Shown here: positions 51,501 through 63,715 of the stretch, piece after piece
How the letters are laid out: the number at the start of each line of letters is the position of its first letter
Numbering within the stretch: position 1 is the first letter of the stretch
Source of the DNA: Nautilus pompilius
Lineage: Eukaryota > Mollusca > Cephalopoda > Nautilida > Nautilidae
Reading direction: 5' to 3'
Assembly: GCA_018389105.1 (NCBI GenBank)
Contig: JACATO010000612.1
Coordinates: 964,501 to 1,028,500, forward strand
DNA: 64,000 nt
Made by a program: the position numbers and the translations under genes
Notes under the pieces: model-generated
What the model was told of the DNA's origin: nothing
Seen by the model: the letters and a program-made list of their open reading frames with translations, nothing else
Databases searched by the model: none

Positions 51501-54500
51501 TTTTTCATGCATTTATGTTAATGCATTTAGGAAAAAAAGATTTTTTTGTACATAAGTGCGCTTATTCCTCTTAAGATCCCTGTTCTCTTTCATCCTGGCG
51601 GCATAACTTAAAGGGCCAACTGGGGATGCTCAGAGTATGAAAATTGAATGGCCACCAACTGTACATGATGATGTGATCAACTCCCAAAATTACATTCTGC
51701 CCACAATGTTTGCATTTTTTTGGCAACCCACCAGCCACACTCAAGTTTTACAAGTAGACAAAATTATTTTTGTGCATGTAATTTTGTATTTCTTGAGCCA
51801 AACAGGCTTCACAGATGAAACAACTGCCAACCATAACAACCCCAAATGGCTTTTTATTGGCAAATTTCCTGTCCACAAAAATGAAAATGAACAATGTTAT
51901 GGTTGGCATTGAATAATTTTGTAGTGTGGTTCTGATTGCCATTTGATGAAACTAGTCAAAATTCTAAAGTTGGGGATGGGCAATCACTGGTGTGTGTGTG
52001 TATAAATATATATTTCTGTTGTGACTGTGCTTTAAAAAAAAAATAAAAAATGTCAGAATCTGCTGAAAACTGGAAATTAAACACTAAACTTTCCCACAGT
52101 TGGCTACGGCCTACGCAGCACTAAGGACAGACCAAGCTGTCTGAGGATAACTCCAAACGACAATATGAGCCATCAAACACACACGATCAACAGTGTGGAG
52201 CTATACGTGTAATGAGAGAATGAAAAGATAATGATAGAACACTATTAAAGCAGTTTTAATTGTAAAGTGTATTTGCTTTGTTAGTGACACAGAAAGAAAA
52301 ATAAATCAAACAACATGGAATTGGAAAAAAAAACGTGTCCTGGAAATGTTCTCTCTCTCTCTTGGAAAAGAGAGCAGTTAAAAAATCAAAAAAAGAAGCT
52401 ACACCAAATTCCAGCCGAGATGGCTGGTTCTCATTTAGTACCTTTAAATGCAATGATCAAGAGTCACGATAACTGCAAAGTTAATTCTTCGATAAATACT
52501 TATTGGGGATATGAATGCAAACAAATAGGAAATGTTTTTGATAGTTTTTAAGAGCTGAAGTGGAGGATAGGTGTTTACTGGAATGTGGGCAGCAATTAAA
52601 ACTAGCACAATGCCTCTCAAGTCTGGAGCCATCATACTTCACTCACCCAAGTTGGATATGATTGTCTGGTGTAAAACCGTTGCATGAATATTTCGGACAG
52701 CTGTCTGAAAAATAACAGACAAACAAATAAACAAGCAATTTACTGACTGCACAAGCAAGATACCCTTTCTTACCTTCTGAAGAAAAGAAAAAAAAAATCA
52801 CTGGCTACTGTATATCATTAATTGAGGTTGGCTTCTTGATGAAATCCCAATAGTACTTAAATCCATTTGCAGAAGATTAAAGGGTAAGCAGGGGGGACAG
52901 GAAGTGTAGAAACCTAGAGCCACTTTTTTCTCTAAAAAGGGGGCATTCAAAGTGTTTTTAAAACTATTCGGCACCAGCATTCCATGGATTAACAGCTAGA
53001 AAAGAAAATGAAAATCGATTCTGATGTTTGTAAAATTTCAGCCAGTAATAGTTGTGTAACATACTTACATACATTTTTTTTCTTTCTTTTTAATGGAAAT
53101 GATTCAATATATCGATATTAGTAAGATTTTGTAAACTTTTAAGTGACCCAGAAAATGAAATTATCAGCACACCAAAATATTACCAAAGTATAGAGCTTAT
53201 CATCCACGATCTCCAACAGCTCTTCTGCTCAAGGAAGCATTTCTTGTTCACACCAAGGTCTTTCGTCCTCTTTAGCGCATCTAACTTGGGTTTGACCTCA
53301 AACTTTGGGGTTACTTCGGAATGGTTTGAAAGAGCTGATTTAAGACAGCGTGCAAGATGGTGCTGGCCATACACAGACGTTACTTTTTTTCTCTCTTCTA
53401 TTGTCTATTTCACAAACTAATCTAACAGTCGTCACCCCTGAATTAAGTTATGAATTAAATGCCATGAATTTCACTTATCAGCATATACTGACAATATTTA
53501 AAATAATACAGAGAATCAAGTTTCCTCATTAACAGCCTTATGGGGAATTTCAGTATCATCAAGCAAGGTACAGTTGAAAAATCCCATAATCAAATTCATT
53601 ATAGCAAAGCAAAATAAAATCAGTTTACAAATGAAATTTCTGTGATGAATGCAGTTGCCACTAATCTTACGTACCAAGGAAACATTTTCATCTTGAGATT
53701 TTTTCAACATCAGTGAGGTTTTGTATTTGGCACAGGTATTTGAAATGTATCCTTAAGTTTAGTTCAGCCTTAGGTAGGTAGGTAGAAGAAACAGTAATCT
53801 AAACATGACCAATTATGCACAGCAGATAATTTGTAAATAATGATTCTTTCAGTTGGATTTGGAGGACTATGCCCATCTTGAAATAATGCTAATCCTTCAG
53901 AGCCTCTATCTGGAAACAGAGTGAGTGAGTGATGCCACTATACTATAATATCTGAATGTGTACTTACACTCACATCAAGGTAAACATATTCAGGATCAAA
54001 AGGAATGTTCCTCTCTATAAAATACTGCAAGAAAAACAAACATTTAAAATAACTTTCCATCAAAACAATCAAAAAGAAAAAAATCAGAGTAACTTGACAT
54101 GAAACATGTATAATCAACATACTTTAATACTGTACATACCTCAATAACATTGGCTAGAAGTGTAATTTCAGACAGTGCAAACATATCCATCAGTTGGTAC
54201 ATAGAACCCTAAAAAACAAAAAGTCATAACAAGAAAGCCTAGCACATCTAAGCAGAAACAGAACATTAATCGTGAATACTGATCATTTATTTAAGTGATT
54301 TTCTACAAAATCAAAACAAAAGTTTATTACATTTGCAATAGTTTAATTTGATGTTCTCCCTTTCTCGCATGTTTGCCAACTTCAGCAATTAAAGTTTCAC
54401 TACAGCACTAAGTTTTTCTTTCTTTCTTGTAGCCAGTGTTACAGAATTTTGATGAGCCACCCATTATCTCAAATTTCCCAATATAGTATCAAAAGCACAG

Positions 54501-57500
54501 CTGGGTCTGATGTGGAAAAGGAAATTCAACTGGTATTGGACTAATCCATTTATGTAAGCATAACTTGGGAGTTTGTCAAATAATTTGAGAGAATTTTTTT
54601 TATGTATGCTTATTAAGGAAGATGCTAAAAAATGCCAATTTATAGTTGTGGAAATGTGATTATTTATTTTTAATATTCTCATCTGCCTCAGACAATATCC
54701 TGATCAGGCTGCAATTAGAACAGTACATGCCATGCCTCTGCGTGATATGCAGACAGACACCTTGTTGCTAGTTTTAACATGCAAGATCTCAAAGGAATGA
54801 AATAGCCAATGACCTGAAAAATATCACAATCATTACAAAGCTAACAACAAATATAATGCCCTTGGCTGTGTTACATATACCAGTGGTGATGTAGTCTCTT
54901 ACTGGAAACTTTCATTATATATACTGCAAGCTAATATTACTACAAAAAGTAGCATGAATGCATAAAATACTTATAAGATGACTCGTTGAGCAAAACTTAA
55001 GAATCTAAAAGTATGCTTTTAAAATCAGCCGGTCTCTATAAAGATCATTAAACATATATACAAATATATTTTTTAAAAATAATTTTTTTCCTTCCACACA
55101 TAAAAGTCATATCATCCTATGCCAGTTATATACTTGAAAAACATTTGTGTTTGCTTATGGCAGTAATTTAAAAGTTAGACTTAAATGAACGACAGACTGC
55201 TTTATATACGGGAACACCAAATAGAATGCTAATGCCGGACTGACTGTAAAAGATTATATCCCACTTATGGGAGAAAAAGTAGAAATCCAGCCAAACAGGT
55301 TTGCATTTTATTCTGAAGTTGGAAGCCAGCTGATTAAAGGACGACAAAAAGAAATCATGATTGAATAAATTAAAACATTAACCTCAATTTTTGAGAAATC
55401 TCTCAAAAGATATTGCGACAAAATTAATTATCACGTTAATTATATTAGCAGCAACATCCAAGCACAACGGAGATTTCAACAAAGCCATTAATAGACTCTA
55501 TAGATATATCTGTATTCTGATCTGAGAACTATCGAAGTGCCATTTCTTTTTCTTTTTAAATCCCTGACAAAATAGCTTAATAGAGAATAGAAAGCTTGAG
55601 GAAAAGTCAAAGGAAAAAAAAGAAAAACCTTACAAATATATAAAAATCAGAAAGAATGGATGATTTTGATATTTTTGAGCTGCCTGCCCATTGGTGATCT
55701 TGGTCAGCTAATACGTTACGCCTTCTTTAAGGATTAAGATGAAGAAAAATGTGGCAGAGGTAGAATTGATGAGGGATGTGAATTATCTGCCTAGTAGGAA
55801 AAATAAAATAAACACAAAAGTTAAAAACATCGCTTTAGGTCGATTTAGAGATGACTGCTTCTCTAAGTCTAGAGAATCTTTCAAGAGCATGTAAGACCAA
55901 AATTAGAAAAATTCTCTTCAGAGCTAAGATGTTACAGATTTATTTTCCGATGCACTGTTTATAGCCTCTATAGATAGATAGGTATCTATTCTATTTAATG
56001 AATTTAACCGTAATGATCACTTTAATGTTTCAGCTGCTAATTTAGAGCATGATATATAAACATCAAAGCAGACTTTTGAATTTTACATCTTAGTGTATAG
56101 ATGCGATCCACTTAAAGTGCCCTTCAAAGAACAAAAAAGCTGTTTTAAATACACAAAACAAGAGATGGACCAACTGATCAAAAATGATTTATGTTATCTA
56201 TACTCAGTACATGGTAAAGACCATCAAGTATAAATCATTTGAACATGAATCAACATGAATGCAATAACCTATCTTGTTGTTATGAACAAAACAAACAGAA
56301 AATAATATGCATGAAGACAGAAAAAACATTGTCCCACATAAATCACAAAATAAATAATGGAAAAACAAAAAAGTAAATCTCTTACTCATTAAAGGTGAAT
56401 AAGCTCATACTTGAGTAAGATATCTATCTAAATGAAATAACAAGTATCACTTCATAACAAAAAATGTGTCTGACAATTTTTGATTAATTAGAGAAATGAC
56501 AAAAGCTTACACAACAAAGCAACATGTGATAATATCTAGATTACCTAATATGCTTAATGAGAAATTAGAACTTGAAAACTGTTTTATGTTTTGTAATAGA
56601 TGCAAATTTTGAAAATTTTATTAGAAGCATCTGGGAAAACTAAAAGCACAAAATATCACAGAAAATAGTATCCATCTTTCTTTTGCTATTACATTGTATC
56701 TGATTATACAAAATACTAACCTGTCTTGTTTTTAAAGCAGCAGAAAACATCCCCAGGATCATTATGGAATTCAATGATAAATAAATCCATACTGTTAGTT
56801 TCTTATACCCCCTCCCCAAGTCTTAAAACGGTAGATTAGAAATAGTGCAATTTTCAGTCCTATTTTCTCATTGAGGGAGGGAGAGAATTACACACCTTCC
56901 CATAAAATGAGCTCATGTTGTCAAGTGATACATGAGTTCCCTCATACATTGCCTTCACATCATCATCTGATACTGACCTCAAACCTCTGTGAAAATAAAA
57001 GAACGGTTTGTAAAAATCTGTAAACTATATTTTCTTTAATGACTGCATGCAAAGGTGTGGTCTCATACATACTGTAAAAATAATTTTACCACTATCAATA
57101 TTCAAGCAAAATATTTCCACAATGCAAACACTAAGGGAAACTAAATATAACTGATTTCTGACACTTTTCTGTTGAGCACATTGTAGGATGGCAGTCAGCT
57201 TCTGCATACAGAAGGTGCTTCAAACCATGCTGCTGTTACCTCACAGTTCTGTGTAACTAATGGTCACTCAGGTAATACCTTACAGAATGACAGAATGGAG
57301 ACAGTTTAACATGCAAATTCTAAATCAAATTTACTTGTCACAAAAACCAATTTAATTCTACTTCTACCAAGTCCCCGTGAAAAGTCACCAAGTTTATTCA
57401 TGGCTCTACCATCAGTGAAATGTAAAGAATGGGCCAGTGCAGGTGTATCTAGCATGTAAATCCCACTGTTACAACTTTAGAAATATCTATGCAGTAATAA

Positions 57501-60500
57501 GAAGTGTAAGAATCTTCTTCTGATTAATAAATTCACCATAAAATGGTTACACAAAATTAAATAAGTTGATTGTCTAGCCATGGGCTAAATCATTGTCTTA
57601 ACTCTGGCATCTTTCTTTTAAATTAAGACAATTTTGAATATGTCTATAACACAGCCATCAAAATGAATTCTAGCCCACAACTATCAAATCAACAAATGCA
57701 TTTGTCTCTTACCGGTATACTGTCCCCAGCTGTATATGATGAAAGGCATCAATTTTCATTAGCAATCCCTGCCAAAATTTTAAAGAAACAAAAATCTGTA
57801 AACTAACTTAATGAATGCAAAAAAATCCAACTCATTTTGATAATGAAAGCAACAAAATATAATTGCAACCGTAGTACATTTTAAATAGTATAGTTATATA
57901 CTAACTTTCTGATCAAAAGGAAAACTGACTTTTTTAAAAGTTAGAAGAGAAATTAGTTTATTAAATACCTTCTTTAAACATTTTCACATACTTTACACAA
58001 AAGAAGTCACTCTTAAATTTAAAAAAAAAAAACAAAACAAAAAAAACACCCTTTCCAAGAAATAAGATTTATAAGCTGTGAATTCAACAAAACCTGATGT
58101 AATTAGACGTAAAGGACCACAGGCAAATTCTGTTTTGTGTTTTCTTCTACTTATGGATTTTTTGGTTGAGAACAGCTAAGATTTTTTTGTATGTGGGATG
58201 TTCAAATAATTGTATATGAAAGGACTGTTGAGTCACAGCTCTACCACAGACTGCCAAGTGCCGTGACTGGAACAAGCAGAGAGAAGGCATCTTAAGTGTG
58301 CTGGTTAGAGGCCGTTCTCAAATAGGTTGGCTGAGTGTGCATGTGTCCAGCAAAGGACAACCTGTACATTATTACAGAATTACAGGAAAGATCAAAGACA
58401 GATAAGCTAAGGCACGGCCACCCCCCAATCCAGTTTTATGACAAAACATCAGGACAGACCCAGCGGGAGAAACAAATTCCTGGACAAGCACTAAATTTTC
58501 TCAGTGGACACAATGATTTTTTAATGCAACATAAGAAAAATCATAATAGAAAGACAGGAGCCAGAATTTGAACTATTACCAAAGTAGGTCTGATGCAATC
58601 GAGCCGCGCCACAAGCACTGGACAGTGACTTCAGCCAGATGCATACTAGCCAGCTCGGCTTTAGGCCAAATTGGTGCAGGGGGCTATAGGCCCAATGAGA
58701 GATTTACAAAGGTGGGCTGGGCTGCTTTGCATAAAATGGAGGGGTTGTTACATCGAGGGCGGGCTTGGACCCAATGCCTACCCATGCTGCCGGGTGTGCA
58801 TCAGGACCCAGAGATACAGTTACATCTATGGAATTCCAACAGCAACAATTCATTGGGTCAATCACTGTAGTAATAACAATCTGTCTAATCACCATCACTG
58901 GGGCAAAGGTCAGATAACATAAGGTATAAAAGGCTGTACAATGAAATAATCCTCTGAATGGTGTTGTTGCATATGCCAGCAATTTGCACAAACTTATGCT
59001 TAACACCGCAAATTTTGAACTGGCTTCTCAGATGTCACAATCCAGCTGATGGCAGGATCTAGGCTTACTACCTCCCATGTGAACAGTTGCAAACTGTCAT
59101 GTCAGACAGCAAGAAAGATTCAGTGGTGGCAATGTCACAGTATGGGATGCTACAAGCACTAACTTTTTCATCAGATAATCGTTTTCAACCAGAACACGAC
59201 AGCCTGGTAATATCTGGACACTATTCTGCACTCATTTCTTCCACTTCTACAGTGCTGTGGATGACAAATGATATTCTAGCAAAACTGTTCTCCCATCACA
59301 GGGCAAGGCCGACACCAGCTATCTTAGGGCAAAACATCTCTGCTTGACTAACCACCAAGATTTAACCATATTAGTCAAGTATGATTTTTAGCTAGTGAAG
59401 TTTCTAATTTTTTTTCTTTTAAGAACACAAAACATACTTCTCAGAGCTCTATTTTTACTGATCGTGAAAGGATTTTTTTGAAAATATGAGCTTACTTTAC
59501 GTATGTCAAAATGGATTCCTCTGACTGCAAACTTTGGGTCATACTCTTCTATGATATCATCTGGATACTAGCAAGAGAAAATGAAGAGGAGGATTAAACA
59601 AACTGTCTATCACAAAATTTCCAGAAAATTCCTGAGATTGATTTAAACAACATAAAACTGTTATGTTAGTTTCTGGTAAATAGATGAAATAAATATAGAT
59701 TTTTTTTTCCCATTTGACATATAATACTAGTAGTCATGCATATATAGCAGTATGCTTGTTCCAGTTACCTACAAATGAGCTGTGCAAGATAGAAAGATGA
59801 TGCTTTCAGCATCTTTCTGATTATTTTATCCTTATTCATGAAAAGTTTTCTAAGTTGCATAACTGGGTTACTATCCCAATCTTTATTCATTATTCTAAAC
59901 ATCTGATGAGCAAAATTAAGATAATTCTATTAACCAAATAAATGGATATCAAAAAACTCAGTGCATGTATCAATGTAGAATTCATTCATTCTATTATTTT
60001 TAAAAATGAAATCCATAATCTAAAAATCTAGCTAATTTAGCTCAGTAATGGAAGTGGCCAGTAGTCTACTTCTAGATTGCCATAGTTGAAGGCCTGACGG
60101 TTTCTTCTCAATATTCTTCACCAGCCAGCTGCACGAACTTCTTTCCACAGCTAAAAATAAAGATTTCTAGTATGGCTTTCCAGGTACACGTGATGGATGT
60201 TCTGCAGGTAACTTTTGATTGGTTTGCACCTGAACCAACACTTAAGATCCAGTCCTTGACCATACCTGGATAACTGGTTAGTCATCAAGGCTGATGACCC
60301 ACAAAACCACCACCTTTTAGCTCAATGCTATGAGATATCCCCAAGTCCTTGAAAGTTAGGAGAGGTTTAGTCAAGAAGCTCAGTAATAAATACAACTCAA
60401 CTATCCAAAATATCTTCTGGAAGAGAATCTTCTTTGCATAAAAATAGAATATCTCTAATTATATAAAGATTTGGATAAGCAAAACCACAAGAAACATTTA

Positions 60501-61175
60501 AGACATGCGCTCAAGCTGAAACAAGGCATTATTTATATCCTTTACTTATCAATCTACTATGAGTATTATGTGCACACAATGATGGCTGTAATTTGTTTGA
60601 AAAAAGCTATAAGTTTGGCTTTTAGCTGAAAACACTTGCATAAGTGAAAAGTTTTGAAAAGCCCCCAACATGATAAATCAGTTGTAATATTTAAATCAGA
60701 TGTATGCTCACTGAGTTTCAGCAGGTCATACCAGAAAACCATGCCAACAAATGCTGCTAAACATATTTGAGATATTTATGCATCTCTGCTATTTTCTTTT
60801 CCCTCTTTAATAGACAGAACTTATATAATAACTTAACAATACATTTTTTCTTTTTTCATATCAAGGCACTTCACTATAAAATTGAGGGTTCTGCTATTAT
60901 AACTTTTTTATTTTTGTCATTTAAACACCAAACTATTTGGGTTTTCTTTTTTTTTAAATTTTGCTCTGAAAAACCTATAGGGCTTCTTGTCTTCCATACC
61001 TTGTATTTTTTCACGAGTAGATCTCGTCCCAAGTTATAAAGCAGATAATGGAGTTCTGGTTTATAGGAAGCCAATGTGTAGTCATAATCAAATCCATATA
61101 CATCAATTTGATCTAGTCTTGTCTCATTATTGGCAAACACAGCATGCTTGCTGACGTCGACAGGTAAGTCAAAAC
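42522..61175 (-). CDS. NT5DC2/3: NT5DC2/3-like 5'-nucleotidase domain protein, 15 exons, 5' end missing
   Basis: Minus-strand exons in coding order: 61175-61000, 59567-59496, 57768-57713, 56986-56896, 54208-54140, 54024-53968, 52704-52647, 50327-50225, 49668-49567, 49047-48963, 48432-48346, 47606-47553, 46359-46273, 44868-44804 and 42765-42522 (stop). They join in one frame to 467 residues that align end to end with NT5DC2/NT5DC3 (about 520-550). HAD-phosphatase motifs are present: DYD at 29-31 (GFDYDYTLA), ITN at 219-221 (LFLITNSS), a lysine at 252 (NARKPKFF), and [10 protein letters not shown] with D311 and D316. The C-terminus has [14 protein letters not shown] and TFYPRR. NT5DC proteins are putative (some mitochondrial) HAD nucleotidases; the substrate is unknown. 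The first listed exon starts in phase 1, so at least one upstream exon is missing. One intron appears to be GC-AG. Confidence 0.93.
43090..43440 (+). mobile_element. IS630/mariner-type transposase remnant
   Basis: Plus strand, antisense to the host gene, in its last intron. [19 protein letters not shown] followed by [10 protein letters not shown] matches the DDE block 'QQDGAPPHY...VR..L' and '(D)FFLWGY.K' of IS630-Tc1-mariner transposases. The WPPRSPDL stretch between them is eroded. Confidence 0.6.
44090..44590 (+). mobile_element. Tc1-like transposase remnant
   Basis: Plus strand, in the same intron. [20 protein letters not shown] then [11 protein letters not shown] matches the Tc1 'SVMVWGAIS..G...L......L....Y...L' block. 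Near the end [12 protein letters not shown] matches the C-terminal 'LI.SMPRR...V'. Stops intervene. Confidence 0.5.
45320..45960 (-). mobile_element. IS630/mariner-type transposase remnant
   Basis: On the minus strand [20 protein letters not shown] then PHFPDL matches 'YL.E.LPGRWIGR.GP..WPPRSPDL'. An upstream VWTGIFPW matches 'VW.GI'. A terminal-repeat-like aagtgtatacatcttttttg lies at its 3' edge (about 45335-45355). It is frameshifted and carries stops. It lies in the intron between exons 46273 and 44868 of the NT5DC gene. Confidence 0.55.
47551..47552 (-). other. Predicted GC splice donor (GC-AG intron)
   Basis: The exon 47606-47553 ends ...PELE (gag) followed by GCATGC on the minus strand. 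The next exon starts after tttcag at 46360 with [11 protein letters not shown]. Joining at GC gives PELELEIEKIN in register with the family's PELE.EI.IIN. The only nearby GT (ga|gttaga) would create an immediate in-frame stop. Confidence 0.65.
58140..58645 (-). repeat. tRNA-derived SINE-like element
   Basis: On the minus strand a B-box-like agttcaaattctgg (about 58562-58575) follows a tRNA-like head (cttgtggcgcggctcgattg). A body of several hundred bases is AT-rich. It lies inside an NT5DC intron. The limits are approximate and it is not an intact tRNA. Confidence 0.3.
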
Positions 61176-62730
61176 CTGATGGATGAAGAGAAGCAAACAG
61201 AAATAATGCTTGTTTGTTAAAAATCAGGTTTGTAATCTTTCTATGTTAACATTTAAAGTTTCTTTCGGCAAAGCTTTCTATCTTTTTGAGATAAGAGGCC
61301 AATAAAACCAATGAGAATAAGACGGGTAAGTTATGGAAACAACTAAGTTGTAACTCACTTCATATTCAGCTTTCTCATCTTTTACTTTATTTTGTCTTAT
61401 TGTTTTTCCAAAACTGAACAGGAAGTGAGTGAAAGTTCAGTTATTTCCTTAACTAAAGATGTTATAGTCACATTTAAAAGATAATGCCTATACTATACAA
61501 CAGTGAGAAAGTCTCATGAATTTAACAGTCAGAGACCATTTAATAATTTTGTTTAGTCGCGAATAACATTAAGATTCATATAGTATGGTTTTTACCTAAA
61601 GTACAGCTATCAATGTTTTATATTAAAAATAAAATCTATTTTGATGGTTTCAACAGTTTACTTATAAACAACTGGTATGATTTTGCTTAGCTGTAATCAT
61701 AGATATTTATTTCTAGTTTTTGTAGATACTCCAATGGATTGAAAATGCATTCATTTTTCTTTTAACACCGCCAAAAGCTCTCCCTTTGATTATGGAATTC
61801 TTTTTATATCTTTCTCTATCAAAGTTATCCCTTGCTGATTCTATAATGTTCATAATCATTACAGCTACATGAAATCACGCCAATTAGTAATAAACAAATA
61901 TTTTCGAAAAAAATCAAAATAGATTTTATAGTCTTTACAACTCTAGGTTAAATCCCAGTCTATATGAATCTTAATGTTACTGGTGACTAAGCATAAAATT
62001 CTGCAATAATGCAAATGGTCTATGTATTTTATGCTCAAACTAAAAGTTGACCATAAAGTTACTTCCTGCAGTTAGCTGCTCATCTCTCCAAAACCATAAC
62101 ATGTTATATGCAAAGTGGAACAGCGCCTAATATAATGCTGCAGAGGTAGCTGGTACTGGACTGCAACCTAGGTAACAATCAATGGAGGATGTATGCCATG
62201 CCTAATTAATTTGCAAATGCTGTTCTTATTTACCATTATCTCTGCACTTTTCCTAATTGCTACCGGAATATCAAATTACCTCACACAGACCCATTATTTA
62301 TTTATAAACAGCCACATGTATGTGATCAGTAGTTGTTCTGAGCTCTGTCCTGTCCCACCCTGACCCTGTGCGCTTACACAAGTGGTAACAGAGAATGCAT
62401 TCCAAGAGTTTGCAAATATTGCCCCCTGGAAGCATCACTTACACTGTGTGACATCCCACCAGAATAAAAAAAAAAAAAAAACTCATTCTGAAAACTAATG
62501 CAGTAACAGTAACAAATCCGGCTGACAACACCATTATATACTTGAAACGAACAAAACTTTAGTAACATCCTGCTAAACTGGCTCAATTCATCACTGCAGT
62601 AACTGTTCACAATGTCCACTGCCAGGAAGAGTTTCCAGGCCCCCCACAACACGACATGTGGTACAGAACCTGCAGCATCACATTCACTGATGCGGAAAAG
62701 CCTGACAAGTTCTGGGCGACCTTGGATGGG
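61176..62730. other. 5' intron of the NT5DC gene
   Basis: AT-rich to about 62.35 kb. At 62370-62730 the minus strand is open for a long stretch (SECDAAGSVPHVVLWGAWKL), but I do not recognise it and it runs on from the minisatellite frames. No supported exon. Confidence 0.4.
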
Positions 62731-62732
62731 GG

Positions 62733-63715
62733 AGGGGGGAGAAACTGCTGTTGTTTGTAAGCAAACCGGACACGGGACAGCTCCACAGGCTCGCACGAGG
62801 AGAGGGGAGAAACTGCTGTTGTTTGTAAGCAAACCAGACACGGGACAGCTCCAGAGGCTCGCACGAGGAGGGGGTGAGGGGAGAAACTGCTGTTGTTTGT
62901 AAGCAAACCAGACACGGGACAGCTCCAGAGGCTCGCACGAGGAGGGGGTGAGGGTGGGGGGGAGAAACTGCTGTTGTTTGTAAGCAAACCGGACACGGGA
63001 CAGCTCCACAGGCTCGCACGAGGAAAGGGTGGGGGGAGAAACTGCTGTTGTTTGTAAGCAAACCAGACACGGGACAGCTCCACAGGCTCGCACGAGGAGA
63101 GGGTGAGGGGAGAAACTGCTGTTGTTTGTAAGCAAACCAGACACGGGACAGCTCCAGAGGCTCGCACGAGGAGAGGGTGAGGGTGGGGGTGGGGGGAGAA
63201 ACTGCTGTTGTTTGTAAGCAAACCAGACACGGGACAGCTCCACAGGCTCGCACGAGGAGAGGGTGGGGGTGGGGGGAGAAACTGCTGTTGTTTGTAAGCA
63301 AACCGGACACGGGACAGCTCCACAGGCTCGCACGAGGAGAGGGTGGGGGGGGGAGAAACTGCTGTTGTTTGTAAGCAAACCGGACACGGGACAGCTCCAG
63401 AGGCTCGCACGAGGAGGGGGTGAGGGTGGGGGGAGAAACTGCTGTTGTTTGTAAGCAAACCGGACACGGGACAGCTCCACAGGCTCGCACGAGGAAAGGG
63501 TGGGGGGAGAAACTGCTGTTGTTTGTAAGCAAACCGGACACGGGACAGCTCCACAGGCTCGCACGAGGAAAGGGTGGGGGGAGAAACTGCTGTTGTTTGT
63601 AAGCAAACCAGACACGGGACAGCTCCAGAGGCTCGCACGAGGAGAGGGTGGGGGTGGGGGGAGAAACTGCTGTTGTTTGTAAGCAAACCCAGACTCACAC
63701 GAGGAGGGGCTGAGG
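62733..63715. repeat. GC-rich minisatellite, 13 copies
   Basis: The unit core is gagaaactgctgttgtttg, then taagcaaaccRgacacggga, cagctccasaggctcgcacg and a variable G-rich tail. Unit starts include 62739, 62807, 62881, 62962 and 63036, continuing to about 63660. Units are 68-86 bp, and the length variation comes from the G-rich tail ((a)gggtg repeats). The last copy is truncated after gtaagcaaacc. The R position alternates CCGG/CCAG, as expected from CpG decay. Long minus-strand open frames across the array are a property of the unit and not evidence of a gene. Confidence 0.95.

Noticed and set aside
53180..53400. Minus-strand open frame ([19 protein letters not shown]) between NT5DC exons
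   Set aside because: It looks protein-like but does not fit the NT5DC alignment, which is already continuous from exon 54024-53968 to exon 52704-52647. Possibly a retroposed fragment, which I cannot identify.
62374..63698. Long minus-strand open frames of 285-413 codons as a repetitive protein gene
   Set aside because: All three frames are open across the minisatellite and encode rotating versions of the same unit, so the openness comes from the repeat. No start context, splice sites or domain supports a gene.
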